Assembly: GCA_018402425.1 (NCBI GenBank)
Contig: JAGYIZ010000001.1
Location: 44,304 to 108,303 of the forward strand
DNA length: 64,000 bases
Source of the DNA: Candidatus Atribacteria bacterium
GTDB lineage: Bacteria > Atribacterota > Phoenicimicrobiia > Phoenicimicrobiales > Stramentimicrobiaceae
Direction: 5' to 3'
In this document: positions 10,089-18,978 of the stretch, piece by piece
How the letters are laid out: every line of letters begins with the position of its first letter
Position numbering within the stretch: position 1 is the first letter of the stretch
The notes under the pieces: generated by a model
The model's database searches: none
What the model was told of the DNA's origin: nothing
Seen by the model: the letters and a program-made list of their open reading frames with translations, nothing else
Translations under genes and position numbers: made by a program

Positions 10089-10637
10089 TTAAGTTAATAA
10101 CCAAAAACCACGCTCTATTGCTGCCATATTCAATTTTTTAATCTTCGCATTAGAATATTTATTCTTCACTGCATTGACTAAAGACGATTTTTTTATAAAT
10201 TTTGTTTTTCCAACTATAAAAGCCAGAGCAATAATATTGATAGTCTGCAAAGAACCAATCTCAAAAGCTATATCAGAAAGAGGGAAAGAAAATATCCTCC
10301 CCATATTTTCATCAATTTGGTCTACTTCATTCTTGTTAACAACTAAAATAGTATCTTTAAAGATTTTATTTTTAATTTTTGGATATGCCTTATTATGCAG
10401 GACCAATATTACATCAGGATGCTGGCATTCATAAAAATCAATAAATTCCTTTCCAATCAACACATCCGATTTAGCAAAAGTTCCCCTTGCTTCAGTGCCA
10501 TAGGTGCATGTCATTGTGGCGAATTTGTTTTCATAACAACTGGCTGCTTCCCCAAGAATGATACCGCTGGAGACATTTCCCTGTCCACCAACACCACTAA
10601 TAATAATTTCAAAATAGTCTTTTTCGTAATATGGCAT
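10089..10637 (-). CDS. 2-oxoacid:ferredoxin oxidoreductase, gamma subunit
   Basis: 182 residues of the pyruvate/ketoisovalerate ferredoxin oxidoreductase gamma domain. The typical opening IIISGVGGQGNVSSGIILGEA is followed by the ATMTCTYGTEARGTFAKSDVLI loop. The subunit completes the alpha-beta-gamma-delta complex that decarboxylates a 2-oxoacid to acyl-CoA and reduces ferredoxin. It is the last gene of the operon, 65 bp after the beta subunit. Linkage to Ptb and Buk suggests branched-chain 2-oxoacids or 2-oxobutyrate; a 2-oxoglutarate enzyme is the alternative. Confidence 0.88.
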   Translation of the reverse strand: MPYYEKDYFEIIISGVGGQGNVSSGIILGEAASCYENKFATMTCTYGTEARGTFAKSDVLIGKEFIDFYECQHPDVILVLHNKAYPKIKNKIFKDTILVVNKNEVDQIDENMGRIFSFPLSDIAFEIGSLQTINIIALAFIVGKTKFIKKSSLVNAVKNKYSNAKIKKLNMAAIERGFWLLT

Positions 10638-10702
10638 ATGGAACTCCTTCTCAACTTATATATGACAATCTACGTAATATAAGAGAAATTAGCTATATAA
10701 GT

Positions 10703-11509
10703 TCACTTATTTATCTTTTTTCGATAACGCTGTATGTATCCTTCAATATTTTGATCATTATATTCGCCAACTATAATTTTATTTTCCAACTCTTTTGGAG
10801 ACAATTGTTCTGCTTTTTTAATATTTATCGTTCTTTGTTTTATATCTTTAATCATCCCCACAGCATTATTCATTTTATTATACTTTCCGTAATGTGTCGG
10901 GCAAATACTTATGATTTCTATAAAACGAAAGCCATACTTCTTTTTAATAGCTTTACTAATAAACTTCTGGATCATTCGGGGGTTAGCAATGGTAGTTTTG
11001 GCAACATATCCGGCGCCGGCGCTTTTTACCAAAGAAGATACATCAAAACCATCTTCTACGTGTCCAGTTCTGGAAGTCGAGGTAATTGAACTATACGGAG
11101 TTGTCCCGGAATACTGACCACCAGTCATTCCATAATTCAGATTATTGGACATAACCACAATGATATCAATGTTACGTCTAGCTGCATGAATTAGATGATT
11201 ACCTCCAATAGTAGCGCCATCACCATCCCCTACCAGGGCAAATACATTCAATAATGGATTCGCTAATTTAACCCCTGTAGCTACTGGTATTGCTCGGCCA
11301 TGTGTTCCATGAAAGGCATGAGTTGTCAAATAATCATCAGCCTTCCCCCAGCAACCAATTCCGGTCACAGCAACAATATCCTTTTTCTTTAAATTATTTT
11401 CTTCCATAGCTCTGGTCATTGCAGCAAAAATGATTCCATTCCCACATCCGGGACACCAAAAAAAAGGTAATAATTCTTTCTTTATATATTTTTTACCATT
11501 ATATTTCAT
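10703..11509 (-). CDS. 2-oxoacid:ferredoxin oxidoreductase, beta (thiamine diphosphate) subunit
   Basis: 268 residues. FFWCPGCGNGI supplies the conserved CxxC of the beta subunit, and GDGDGATIGGNHLIHAARRN with VVMSNNLNYGMTGGQYS is the TPP/Mg-binding signature. It overlaps the alpha gene by 4 bp. It provides the decarboxylation site and, with the alpha, gamma and ferredoxin subunits encoded here, oxidises 2-oxoacids in the cytoplasm. The sequence resembles the Kor/Vor subclass (separate subunits) rather than fused pyruvate oxidoreductase. Confidence 0.9.
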   Translation of the reverse strand: MKYNGKKYIKKELLPFFWCPGCGNGIIFAAMTRAMEENNLKKKDIVAVTGIGCWGKADDYLTTHAFHGTHGRAIPVATGVKLANPLLNVFALVGDGDGATIGGNHLIHAARRNIDIIVVMSNNLNYGMTGGQYSGTTPYSSITSTSRTGHVEDGFDVSSLVKSAGAGYVAKTTIANPRMIQKFISKAIKKKYGFRFIEIISICPTHYGKYNKMNNAVGMIKDIKQRTINIKKAEQLSPKELENKIIVGEYNDQNIEGYIQRYRKKINK

Positions 11510-12654
11510 TTTGCAATTTCCTTATAGAGAACATTTAGGATATCTTCCGGTTGAATACTAATTCCTCCTAATTTATTGATACCGATAACTGGTATATCCT
11601 TAGAATATTTGATTATCTCTGATTTTAATTGACCTAGTGATAATTCCGGAATCAAAACAAGCCTTACTTTAGAGATAAATGATTTAATTATATCTATTGG
11701 AAATGGCCATAATGTCTGTAACTGTAAAACACCGACTTTAATACCTTCTTCTCTAGCCTTTTTCATAGCAGCCATAGCAGGTCGAACGCTACATCCGTAG
11801 GAAATCATTAAAATATCAGCATCACTGGTATTAAATTTCTTAAATAGCGAAATTTCCTCTTTATATCTCTCAATCTTATTAATTAAGCGATAAACCAACT
11901 GTTCATGGTTGTTAGCATCAGCAGAGGGGTAACCATCAATTCCATGTCCCGAACCATTTGCCCTGGCAATAAAAGAACTACCGAAGGGGGCAAAAGGAGG
12001 AACCAAATCTTCATCAGTTTTATATGGTTGAAATTTCTCCGGCTGACCAGTCGCCTTTTTTCGATTGACAATTTCAATTTTATCTCTTTTCGGTATTTCA
12101 ACCGTTTCATACATCTTGCCTATAATCCCATCCAAAACAAGAAAAACCGGGCAGCGAAAACGCTCGGAAAAATTAAAAGCCTGGATGGTTAAATCAAAGC
12201 ATTCCTGTACAGAAGCTGGAGAAAGTGCAATAATCATATGATCTCCATGAGTGCCATGCCTGATTTGAAGAAAATCTCCCTGGGCAGGCTTTGTAGCTAA
12301 ACCGGTACTGGGGCCTGCTCGCTGCACAGTTATAATAACACAAGGGGCTTCCACCATACACGCCAAACCAATATTTTCGCCCATTAAAGATATTCCCGGT
12401 CCACTGGTTGCTGTATAGGCTTTAACACCGGTCATACTGGCTCCGATTACTGCTGCAATACTACCAATCTCATCTTCCATCTGGATATATGTACCCCCCA
12501 CATCAGGTAGAGAAACAGAGGCATGTTCTGCAATTTCAGAAGAAGGAGTGATAGGATAACCGGCAAAAAATCTTGCACCTGACATAATTGCCGCTTCTCC
12601 AACAGCAATATTACCCTGTAAAAAATAGCGACCTTCTTTACTGGCAAACATCAT
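11506..12654 (-). CDS. 2-oxoacid:ferredoxin oxidoreductase, alpha subunit
   Basis: 382 residues. The opening YFLQGNIAVGEAAIMSGARFFAGYPITPSSEIAEH is diagnostic for the KorA/VorA alpha subunit, with ATSGPGISLMGENIGLA binding the cofactor pyrophosphate side. Family length is 350-390, so it appears complete. The start overlaps the ferredoxin-subunit stop by 4 bp and the stop overlaps the beta start, so all are translationally coupled. The acyl-CoA product would feed phosphate butyryltransferase upstream in the same operon. Confidence 0.9.
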   Translation of the reverse strand: MMFASKEGRYFLQGNIAVGEAAIMSGARFFAGYPITPSSEIAEHASVSLPDVGGTYIQMEDEIGSIAAVIGASMTGVKAYTATSGPGISLMGENIGLACMVEAPCVIITVQRAGPSTGLATKPAQGDFLQIRHGTHGDHMIIALSPASVQECFDLTIQAFNFSERFRCPVFLVLDGIIGKMYETVEIPKRDKIEIVNRKKATGQPEKFQPYKTDEDLVPPFAPFGSSFIARANGSGHGIDGYPSADANNHEQLVYRLINKIERYKEEISLFKKFNTSDADILMISYGCSVRPAMAAMKKAREEGIKVGVLQLQTLWPFPIDIIKSFISKVRLVLIPELSLGQLKSEIIKYSKDIPVIGINKLGGISIQPEDILNVLYKEIAK

Positions 12655-12863
12655 TTATTGGGTTTCCCTTCTTTAATTTCATTACTAATATCAATTGCCA
12701 TATCCGGACACATCATTATACACATATCACAATAAATACAATCATCAGGATTAACAACCTGCGGCCCTTCCAATTCATTAAATTTAAAAACCTGTTTAGG
12801 GCATACAAAGGCACAAATACCACATTTCTTACATAAAATCCGATCAATATTTATCTTTGCCAT
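12651..12863 (-). CDS. 2-oxoacid:ferredoxin oxidoreductase delta (2[4Fe-4S] ferredoxin) subunit
   Basis: 70 residues with two complete cluster motifs: CKKCGICAFVCPKQVF and CIYCDMCIMMCPDMAI. This is the delta subunit that carries electrons from the TPP subunit to soluble ferredoxin. It sits first in the four-subunit block, 47 bp after ptb. The short lysine-rich tail and length are normal for KorD/VorD. Confidence 0.92.
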   Translation of the reverse strand: MAKINIDRILCKKCGICAFVCPKQVFKFNELEGPQVVNPDDCIYCDMCIMMCPDMAIDISNEIKEGKPNK

Positions 12864-12910
12864 TTATATTTTCCTCATACTGTTAAAACATAATTCCTTA
12901 AAAATAAGGT

Positions 12911-13834
12911 TTAAGATAATTTTTTATTTTCAGCTATTGCCTTGGCCAATAAAATGGAATAAAATCTTCTTTCAGCAGAGTCAGAACGGGAGTTAATCAT
13001 TATCGGAACTTCCGCACCAAAAACAATTGCTCCGGATTTTGCTTTTCCATGAATTTTCAAACTTTTCCCCAAAATGTTTCCCGCTTCCAGGTCAGGAACC
13101 AGCAGCATATCAGGATCTCCTGCTACTATAGGTTTATGAATACCTTTGTCTGTAGCAAACTCTGAATTAATGGCCACATCATAAGATAATGGACCATCTA
13201 TAATAAAATGCTCAATCTGCTTGCGTTCAGCCATTTTTGCCAGACAAGCAGCATCAATAGTTGTCTGCATACCCGGATTAACAACTTCTACAGCTGCTAA
13301 AACAGCTACTTTTGGTTTAATAATTCCTAAAGCATACCACAAGGGATATGAATTATTGATAATATCAATCTTTTCTTTCAATCCTGGATTCGGAATAATG
13401 GCAATATCAGTAATTCCGATTAATTTATGATAAGAAACCATTTCAAAAAGAGTAAGATTAGAAAGAAGTGGGGAAACTTTGAGACCATATTCTTTATCCA
13501 GAATAGCCTTTAAAAAAATATTTGATTTTATTTTTCCTTTTGCCAGAATATGAGCATCTCCATCTTTTATTAACTTAATTGCTATTTGGGCTGCATCAAA
13601 AGGGGTCGGCGCATTTTTTATTTGATAATTTTTTATGCCTTCACCCGAATCCAATAGGATTTTTTCAATTTTTTGGGCATCTCCTACCAATATCGGATCA
13701 TAAATAATACCTTTTTTTAATGCTAACTTTATGCCTGTTAATACCTTTTCATCTTCAGCTGAGACAACTACAATTCTTGAAGGTTTTAATCTTTGAACAA
13801 CTTTTTCTAACTGACAAAAACTTTTTATGGTCAT
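12911..13834 (-). CDS. ptb: Phosphate butyryltransferase
   Basis: 307 residues of the PTA/PTB fold: VSAEDEKVLTGIKLALKKGI near the start, HILAKGKIKSN (about 95-105) and ALAAVEVVNPGMQTTIDAACLAKMA (about 180-204), and a C-terminal GAIVFGAEVPIMINSRSDS that binds the CoA/phosphate substrates. It converts butyryl-CoA or branched acyl-CoA plus phosphate to acyl-phosphate and CoA. It is separated by 3 bp from buk, the classic Ptb-Buk pair for substrate-level ATP formation. Acyl chain length cannot be read from the sequence. Confidence 0.9.
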   Translation of the reverse strand: MTIKSFCQLEKVVQRLKPSRIVVVSAEDEKVLTGIKLALKKGIIYDPILVGDAQKIEKILLDSGEGIKNYQIKNAPTPFDAAQIAIKLIKDGDAHILAKGKIKSNIFLKAILDKEYGLKVSPLLSNLTLFEMVSYHKLIGITDIAIIPNPGLKEKIDIINNSYPLWYALGIIKPKVAVLAAVEVVNPGMQTTIDAACLAKMAERKQIEHFIIDGPLSYDVAINSEFATDKGIHKPIVAGDPDMLLVPDLEAGNILGKSLKIHGKAKSGAIVFGAEVPIMINSRSDSAERRFYSILLAKAIAENKKLS

Positions 13835-13837
13835 TAT

Positions 13838-14956
13838 TTATTCTTTCTCCTCAGGTTGCCTATATTTAATCGGCCAATTCAAATAATCTTCCCTGCCGGT
13901 CAATACTCTTGCTACTGTTTCTGCCAATGCCTCATTTTCATTGCTACCTGGATATAGATAAATATTAGCTAATTTTTTAATCTTTTTCTTTAATCCACTA
14001 ATTAAAAAATTGTCATGGGCTAAACCTCCGGTAATGATAATTCCATCCATTTCAAAATTAAGAACCGAAGCCATTGCCGCGATTTCTTTCCCTATCTGGT
14101 AAATCAGAGCATAATATATTTTTTGTACTTCCTGGTCACCTTGTTTTGCCCTTTTCTCTAACTCTACCATATTCTTGCTTCCCAGATAGGCATAAACCCC
14201 TCCTTCACCGTATAATTTCAGTAATAAGGATTCTCTTGTGTATTTCCCCGAAAAACAGGCTTCTAATAAGGGGATGGGAGGAACACCCCCTGCTCTTTCC
14301 GGGGTAAAAGAGGCTGATTCCATTCGATTATCGTTATCAATAATTCTCCCCTTATTTATAGCTGCAATGGAAAAACCTCCTCCCAGATGTGCAATGACAC
14401 ATCGTATTTTATTAAAATCCTTACCAATTTTTTCGGCAAATTTATGTCCGGTAGCCCTTATGTTCAAAGCATGAACAAAACTAAATCTGGGAAAATCAGG
14501 AGATCCGGATATTCGGGCAACTGGTGATAACTCATCCACACTGACTGGATCGACAATATAGGCAGAAACACCATAATACTGGGCAATTCGATAGGCTAGT
14601 GGTGCACCTAAATTGGATGCATGCTGATAAACCGGCGTATACAAAGAAAACTCTACCAGTTGCTCATTAATTTTAATGGCTCCACTGGGAACCGGTGTTA
14701 ACATACCTCCGCGACCGGCACAGGCAATTATTTTAGTATTTTTTGGTAAATATCTTTCAATAAAATACCTAATGTGTTTTTCTCGATAATCAATTTGATC
14801 ACTGATATTAGGGAATTGATTAATCTCTTTATCGGGATGCTTAATGATTTCTTCAATTATTCTTTCTATCTTTTTATCATGCAGGTAAAATAAAGCACAT
14901 TTGGTGCTTGTAGAACCAGGATTAACCGTAAAAATTACCCCATCGTTCTTACTCAT
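13838..14956 (-). CDS. buk: Butyrate kinase
   Basis: 372 residues of the acetokinase/ASKHA family. The N-terminal phosphate loop is FTVNPGSTSTKCALF, the middle motif is CVIAHLGGGFSIAAI, and the C-terminal adenosine motif is GIIITGGLAHDNF. SFTPERAGGVPPIPL is characteristic of butyrate rather than acetate kinase. It makes ATP from acyl-phosphate. It sits 3 bp upstream of ptb and 15 bp downstream of the 60-residue membrane protein, so one operon is likely. Branched-chain fatty acids (isobutyrate, isovalerate) are a plausible product with the neighbouring oxidoreductase. Confidence 0.92.
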   Translation of the reverse strand: MSKNDGVIFTVNPGSTSTKCALFYLHDKKIERIIEEIIKHPDKEINQFPNISDQIDYREKHIRYFIERYLPKNTKIIACAGRGGMLTPVPSGAIKINEQLVEFSLYTPVYQHASNLGAPLAYRIAQYYGVSAYIVDPVSVDELSPVARISGSPDFPRFSFVHALNIRATGHKFAEKIGKDFNKIRCVIAHLGGGFSIAAINKGRIIDNDNRMESASFTPERAGGVPPIPLLEACFSGKYTRESLLLKLYGEGGVYAYLGSKNMVELEKRAKQGDQEVQKIYYALIYQIGKEIAAMASVLNFEMDGIIITGGLAHDNFLISGLKKKIKKLANIYLYPGSNENEALAETVARVLTGREDYLNWPIKYRQPEEKE

Positions 14957-14971
14957 CTTTCTCCTTTTGTT

Positions 14972-15154
14972 TTAACGCAAACGATAAATTTTAATTCCCA
15001 AATGCTTTTTATTCTCAATCGCCTGGGCTTTAATTTTATTGATATACTTAGCAGGTTTATAATAAATGTATATAGTAAACCCAATAAAAAGAATAATTAA
15101 TATCCCCCAGATAATTAAATCCAACTTTAGAAATGCCGGAATATTGTTAATCAT
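14972..15154 (-). CDS. Small single-span membrane protein accompanying SSS symporter
   Basis: 60 residues. A hydrophobic span (LDLIIWGILIILFIGFTIYI) at about 12-31 is followed by a basic tail with KPAKYINKIKAQAIENKKH. It overlaps the symporter gene by 8 bp, which suggests translational coupling. No named family is recognised. Small subunits of this type accompany several SSS-family sodium symporters, so an accessory role in the transporter is the best guess. Confidence 0.65.
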   Translation of the reverse strand: MINNIPAFLKLDLIIWGILIILFIGFTIYIYYKPAKYINKIKAQAIENKKHLGIKIYRLR

Positions 15155-16643
15155 TCTTATTACCTTCTTTCTCTTCTAAATCTCTTCTAAAATTGATAAA
15201 GGGGGGCAACTCATTCGAAGTCTGAGTAGTCCACCTAGAATATAAACTTATTATTACAAAGGTAATTAAACTTAACAGGGCACACCAGACAGATATATGT
15301 AATTTGAAATAGGCCTGAAAATTGATTGGAAGACTAAATTGATACATAATTCCACCGACTAAGGCTACCCAAAGACTGTAGAAAGCAGCATCAGGGTGAG
15401 CTCTCCGCCACCATAAACCAAAAGCTACACAAATCATTAAAGCTCCTCTTATGGAATATACAAAAAAAGCCTGCTGAAGGATTTTAGGTAAGGTCATTGC
15501 CCCAAAAGCTGAACTAATGCCAATGATTAAAATCCAAATTCGGGTCCAGCGTGATAAATAACGATCATCGGTATTCGGATGAAGCCACCTTTGCCAGATA
15601 TCTTTAGACATAATTGATGCACAGCCGAAGAGTATGCCGGCAACAGTAGAAATCAATGCAGCAAAAATACCGGCAATGCCAATTCCACCAATGATTGGAT
15701 GGATATTCATTAAGGTTGCCCCTAAAGCCAACTTAGGATTAGTCGTTAAACCTGCTGCGCGGGCATATAAACCCATAGAGCCAGTCCAGATGCTTAAAGG
15801 TAAAATCAAGATAGCTGCCAGCACCGGAGCTAAGCGGGCTACCTTCCAGTTTTTAGCACCAAAAGAATAGTTAATAGTAGCTTGGGCAGCAGGAATTCCT
15901 AAAACGCCCCCTAAAAAATAACCCAGGACTGCCATGCCTCCAAGACTAAAGGGACTAAACAGACTAACAGCATCCAGACCTGCTCCGTTAAGAGCATTTG
16001 CCAAACCGGCATAACCAGCAACACCTGCTGAAGTAGATAGAAGAGGAATTTCTTTTTGCATCACCCACCAGAAAGCAAGAGGAATTCCGGTTCCAATGGT
16101 AAACATAAATGCTACACTGGTAAAGGCTACCGACCACATACCTGCAGCTAGCAGATAAACAGTCATGGCCAGACCACAGATTAATACACTTATTTGTAAA
16201 TTCAGACCGGTGACACTCGCTACCAGGGAACCAAGGGCAGTCATCTGAATAATGGTAAAGAACCAGTATCCTACTACATTAAGAACAGAAGCAGCTTTCC
16301 AGGTCTTAATGTCATACAGATAGTAAAGGTATTCCGGTACAGTCACGACATTGTATTTGCGATAGTAATGGGCAAAGGCAAAGCCAAAGAGCATAAGACC
16401 ACAAGCTGATGCAATATGATACCATATTACGCCCATCCCCTGATTAAAGGCTACCTCGGCTGTTCCGATTGTTCCCAGACCACCCATGTATTCAGACGCA
16501 ACAGAGACTGCCACAAACATGACCCCAAGATTTCGACCGGCTACCAGAAGATCCTCAGAGGCCTTGACTTTACGTACAGCTAAAATCCCCAAAAAAATAA
16601 TAAAGAAAAAATAGATGATTAGAATAATTAACTGAATCGACAT
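15147..16643 (-). CDS. Sodium:solute symporter (SSS family)
   Basis: 498 residues and about 13 hydrophobic spans. The SSS family core is visible: VASEYMGGLGTIGTAEVAFNQG near residue 52, VTVPEYLYYLYD in the third helix region, and GGIGIAGIFAALISTVAGILFGCASI near residue 315. It sits at the head of the Buk/Ptb/2-oxoacid oxidoreductase operon, so it probably imports the organic acid, amino acid or 2-oxoacid that the downstream enzymes use, driven by sodium. The substrate is not determinable. Two tiny membrane proteins flank it. Confidence 0.88.
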   Translation of the reverse strand: MSIQLIILIIYFFFIIFLGILAVRKVKASEDLLVAGRNLGVMFVAVSVASEYMGGLGTIGTAEVAFNQGMGVIWYHIASACGLMLFGFAFAHYYRKYNVVTVPEYLYYLYDIKTWKAASVLNVVGYWFFTIIQMTALGSLVASVTGLNLQISVLICGLAMTVYLLAAGMWSVAFTSVAFMFTIGTGIPLAFWWVMQKEIPLLSTSAGVAGYAGLANALNGAGLDAVSLFSPFSLGGMAVLGYFLGGVLGIPAAQATINYSFGAKNWKVARLAPVLAAILILPLSIWTGSMGLYARAAGLTTNPKLALGATLMNIHPIIGGIGIAGIFAALISTVAGILFGCASIMSKDIWQRWLHPNTDDRYLSRWTRIWILIIGISSAFGAMTLPKILQQAFFVYSIRGALMICVAFGLWWRRAHPDAAFYSLWVALVGGIMYQFSLPINFQAYFKLHISVWCALLSLITFVIISLYSRWTTQTSNELPPFINFRRDLEEKEGNKND

Positions 16644-16664
16644 AACCGACTATGTCCTTTCTTA

Positions 16665-16823
16665 TTAAATAGCCATAAAGGTGAGAATGATTCCTAAGAT
16701 AAAGATTATTAGATAGAACAACAAAAAGGGCTTATCGGTTTGGTCGAATAGAATTATTTGTTCCGTTTCATCAGAAATAGATTTTTCATCTTCTAAAAAG
16801 TCTTTTCCGAGAGAATTTGAAAT
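16665..16823 (-). CDS. Small membrane protein with apparent ATT start, first gene of the symporter operon
   Basis: A 52-codon frame has an acidic soluble N-terminus (GKDFLEDEKSISDET) and one C-terminal span (PFLLFYLIIFILGIILTFMA). No ATG, GTG or TTG lies at a suitable distance, but a perfect AGGAGG (complement at 16832-16837) stands 8 nt before an ATT codon at 16821-16823. ATT initiation is therefore proposed. It ends 21 bp before the symporter ATG. It is unlike any family I know; its position and form suggest a symporter accessory peptide. Confidence 0.5.
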   Translation of the reverse strand: MSNSLGKDFLEDEKSISDETEQIILFDQTDKPFLLFYLIIFILGIILTFMAI

Positions 16824-16891
16824 AACCTTATCCTCCTATCACCAAATATATTAATTATGTAAATTATATTTTGGCCACTTTTTCTGTCTAA

Positions 16892-16927
16892 AAGGAAATA
16901 AAAACATTTCATTGTTCTTATTTCCTT
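16892..16927 (-). terminator. Inverted repeat downstream of PEP carboxykinase
   Basis: Perfect 10-bp arms (AAGGAAATAA and its complement, 16-nt loop) lie between the carboxykinase stop and the symporter operon. The run of T after the stem is short, so it is a weak terminator or a processing hairpin. Confidence 0.4.
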
Positions 16928-17000
16928 GATAGTATTTAATAATATATTATCAGTAATTATTAATATTTCAAAATAATTTCTAACTTATCAGGAATAAAGT

Positions 17001-18826
17001 TCAAGGAGAAACTACTGCTTTGCCATGTTCTTCTCTTGTCTTGTGTAATCTTTCTATTTGATTTTCCAATTCTTTATTAAATTCAGTATCTGTCATAGTG
17101 ATGTTTGAGAAAACATTCTGCATTCTACTCATCTTTTCCAGATATTTGTCAATTCTCAGAGAAAATTGCTTAATATAATCTTCTTTAGCATATTCTCTGT
17201 TCAATTCCTGGAGAAAAAGACTTTTTAAATCTTCATAAAGAGGAATTCTTCCTACCGGTGTTTCGATGGCCTCAAATTCACCATGAACCCTGCCTTCAGC
17301 CCAAACCATCCATACTACTTTGTCAATTTTTGCATTCAGGAAGTGACCTGCTCATCCTTTAAAAAATAATTAGTCGCAAATATCTTTGGCACTCTTGTGA
17401 GATTTTCTTTAAAGGATAAATGATTCTTTATATAATCTGCAAAAGGAATTGAAATAAAATCAAGATTGGCCATGGGATTGTGTTTTCTAACCCCCTGCTT
17501 GCCAAGAGTTGCAGCAGTTGTTTCTGATTCAATTGTGGCTCCTATAAATACACCGTGATCCCAATTTAGCGATTCCACTATTGGCATCGAGGTATCTGAA
17601 TCTCTACCTCCATAAACAAAACCATCAACAGGTACTCCTTCTGGATTTTCTGCCTCTGGATCTATATTTTTTAATTCACCCAATCGGATGGTATATCTTG
17701 CATTCTTATGTGAAGGGTCAATTTCATTGTCGTGCTCGTCTTTCTTCCCCGAATACCATTTCCCGCTATAATTAATACCTTCCTCAGGAAGATCTTTTCC
17801 CATTCCCATCCAGTAAGGGATACTATCCTTTATGAGAACATTGGAAAAAATAATTTCACGTTTTGTTGTTAATGCCTGATAAATTACCGGGTCATCTTCC
17901 GGGTTAACATCTGCGATAATACCGAAAATCCCTTTTTCCACATTTGCTGCCCTGACCTCACCGTTAATTTTCTTCATATAAGCGATATCATCACCGACAA
18001 TGGATTGTCCCGGTAACATGGCGGTGCTGGTTTTACCACAGGCGCTGGGGAATGCACCGGTAAAATAGGTAGTTCTTCCATTTTTACCATGAACTCCCAT
18101 AATAAACATATGTTCTGCCAGCCATCCCTCTCCAGAAGCTTTATTAATAGCCAAACGGAAGGCTAGTTTTTTTAATCCTATGGAATTACCGGCATATTGG
18201 TTGTTTACTGAATAAACACTATTTCCCTCTAAATCTATATATATTCGTCTCTTATCGATATCTATGCTAACATTGTTTTCCAATCTTCCGGCAGAATGTA
18301 AAAAGAAGAAAAATTGATTAGAACCATTTAAGTCCTTAAATCCCTCGTAATTGTTTCTATAAAGCAAGTCTTCACTATGTGCTACATAAGCAGAATCAGT
18401 AATCTGTAAGGCAGGAATAGAAAATGAAGAATGCGTTGGGCCTAGAGAAAAGAAACGTACCAGCATCTCTTTTCCCTTCATGCTCCCCTTAAAATAAGAT
18501 TTGACTTCTTCTAATCCCTTATCCTTGTCAATAGAGTTAAGGTCAATACCCCAATCTATCTTCTCAGATACAAGATAACGAGTATTCTCTTTGTCTCTAC
18601 CCTGGTCATGATAACCATCAAAATGAACAGTGTGACCTTCCAATCTTAACTTTTCTTCCTCTTTGCTCTTTAAAGCCAGCTCTCTTACATATTGAATATC
18701 TTCCGGAGCATCGGTAACCACTGTTATCTTTTCCGGTTGGCATAGTATAATTGCCTCTTCCACTCTTTGAATAACATAAGGGTTATTTAAAGCTTCGAGT
18801 TTCTTTTGGTTTATTTCATCCATCAT
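17001..18826 (-). pseudogene. pckG: Phosphoenolpyruvate carboxykinase (GTP), interrupted by one frameshift
   Basis: Two frames together give a normal-length (about 600 residues) GTP-dependent PEPCK. The first 496 codons hold the kinase-1a P-loop GAFPSACGKTSTAML, the metal region IVGDDIAYMK and YGGRDSDTSMPIVES. After NYFLKDEQ the frame breaks at about 17340, and the last about 110 residues (VVWMVWAEGRVHGEFEAIETPVGRIPLYEDL) follow in the next frame. One missing G in a short G run (DEQ-GHFLNAK restores it) explains everything. Everything else is perfectly conserved, so this may be a sequencing error or a very young mutation. The enzyme interconverts oxaloacetate and PEP with GTP/GDP. Confidence 0.85.
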
Positions 18827-18903
18827 ATCCTTGGCCTTCCTTCCTCTTTTGAAATAAATAAATCAGGACATTTTATAAGTTCACTGATTTATAACTATTA
18901 TCT

Positions 18904-18933
18904 ATAATAATAAAGAATTAGCTAAATAGTCAA
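18904..18933 (-). promoter_or_regulatory. Possible sigma70-type promoter of PEPCK gene
   Basis: TTGACT (complement at 18928-18933) and TATTAT (complement at 18904-18909) are separated by 18 bp, about 80 bp before the carboxykinase start. The surroundings are very AT-rich, so chance matches are likely. Confidence 0.35.
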
Positions 18934-18978
18934 GAAAAAGCAAGAAATACCTTATTATTTAGAAATAAATTTTCTAAA

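Noticed and set aside
17001..17309. Separate 102-residue gene next to PEPCK
   Set aside because: It is the C-terminal part of PEP carboxykinase; one base restores the frame, and there is no ribosome site or independent family.
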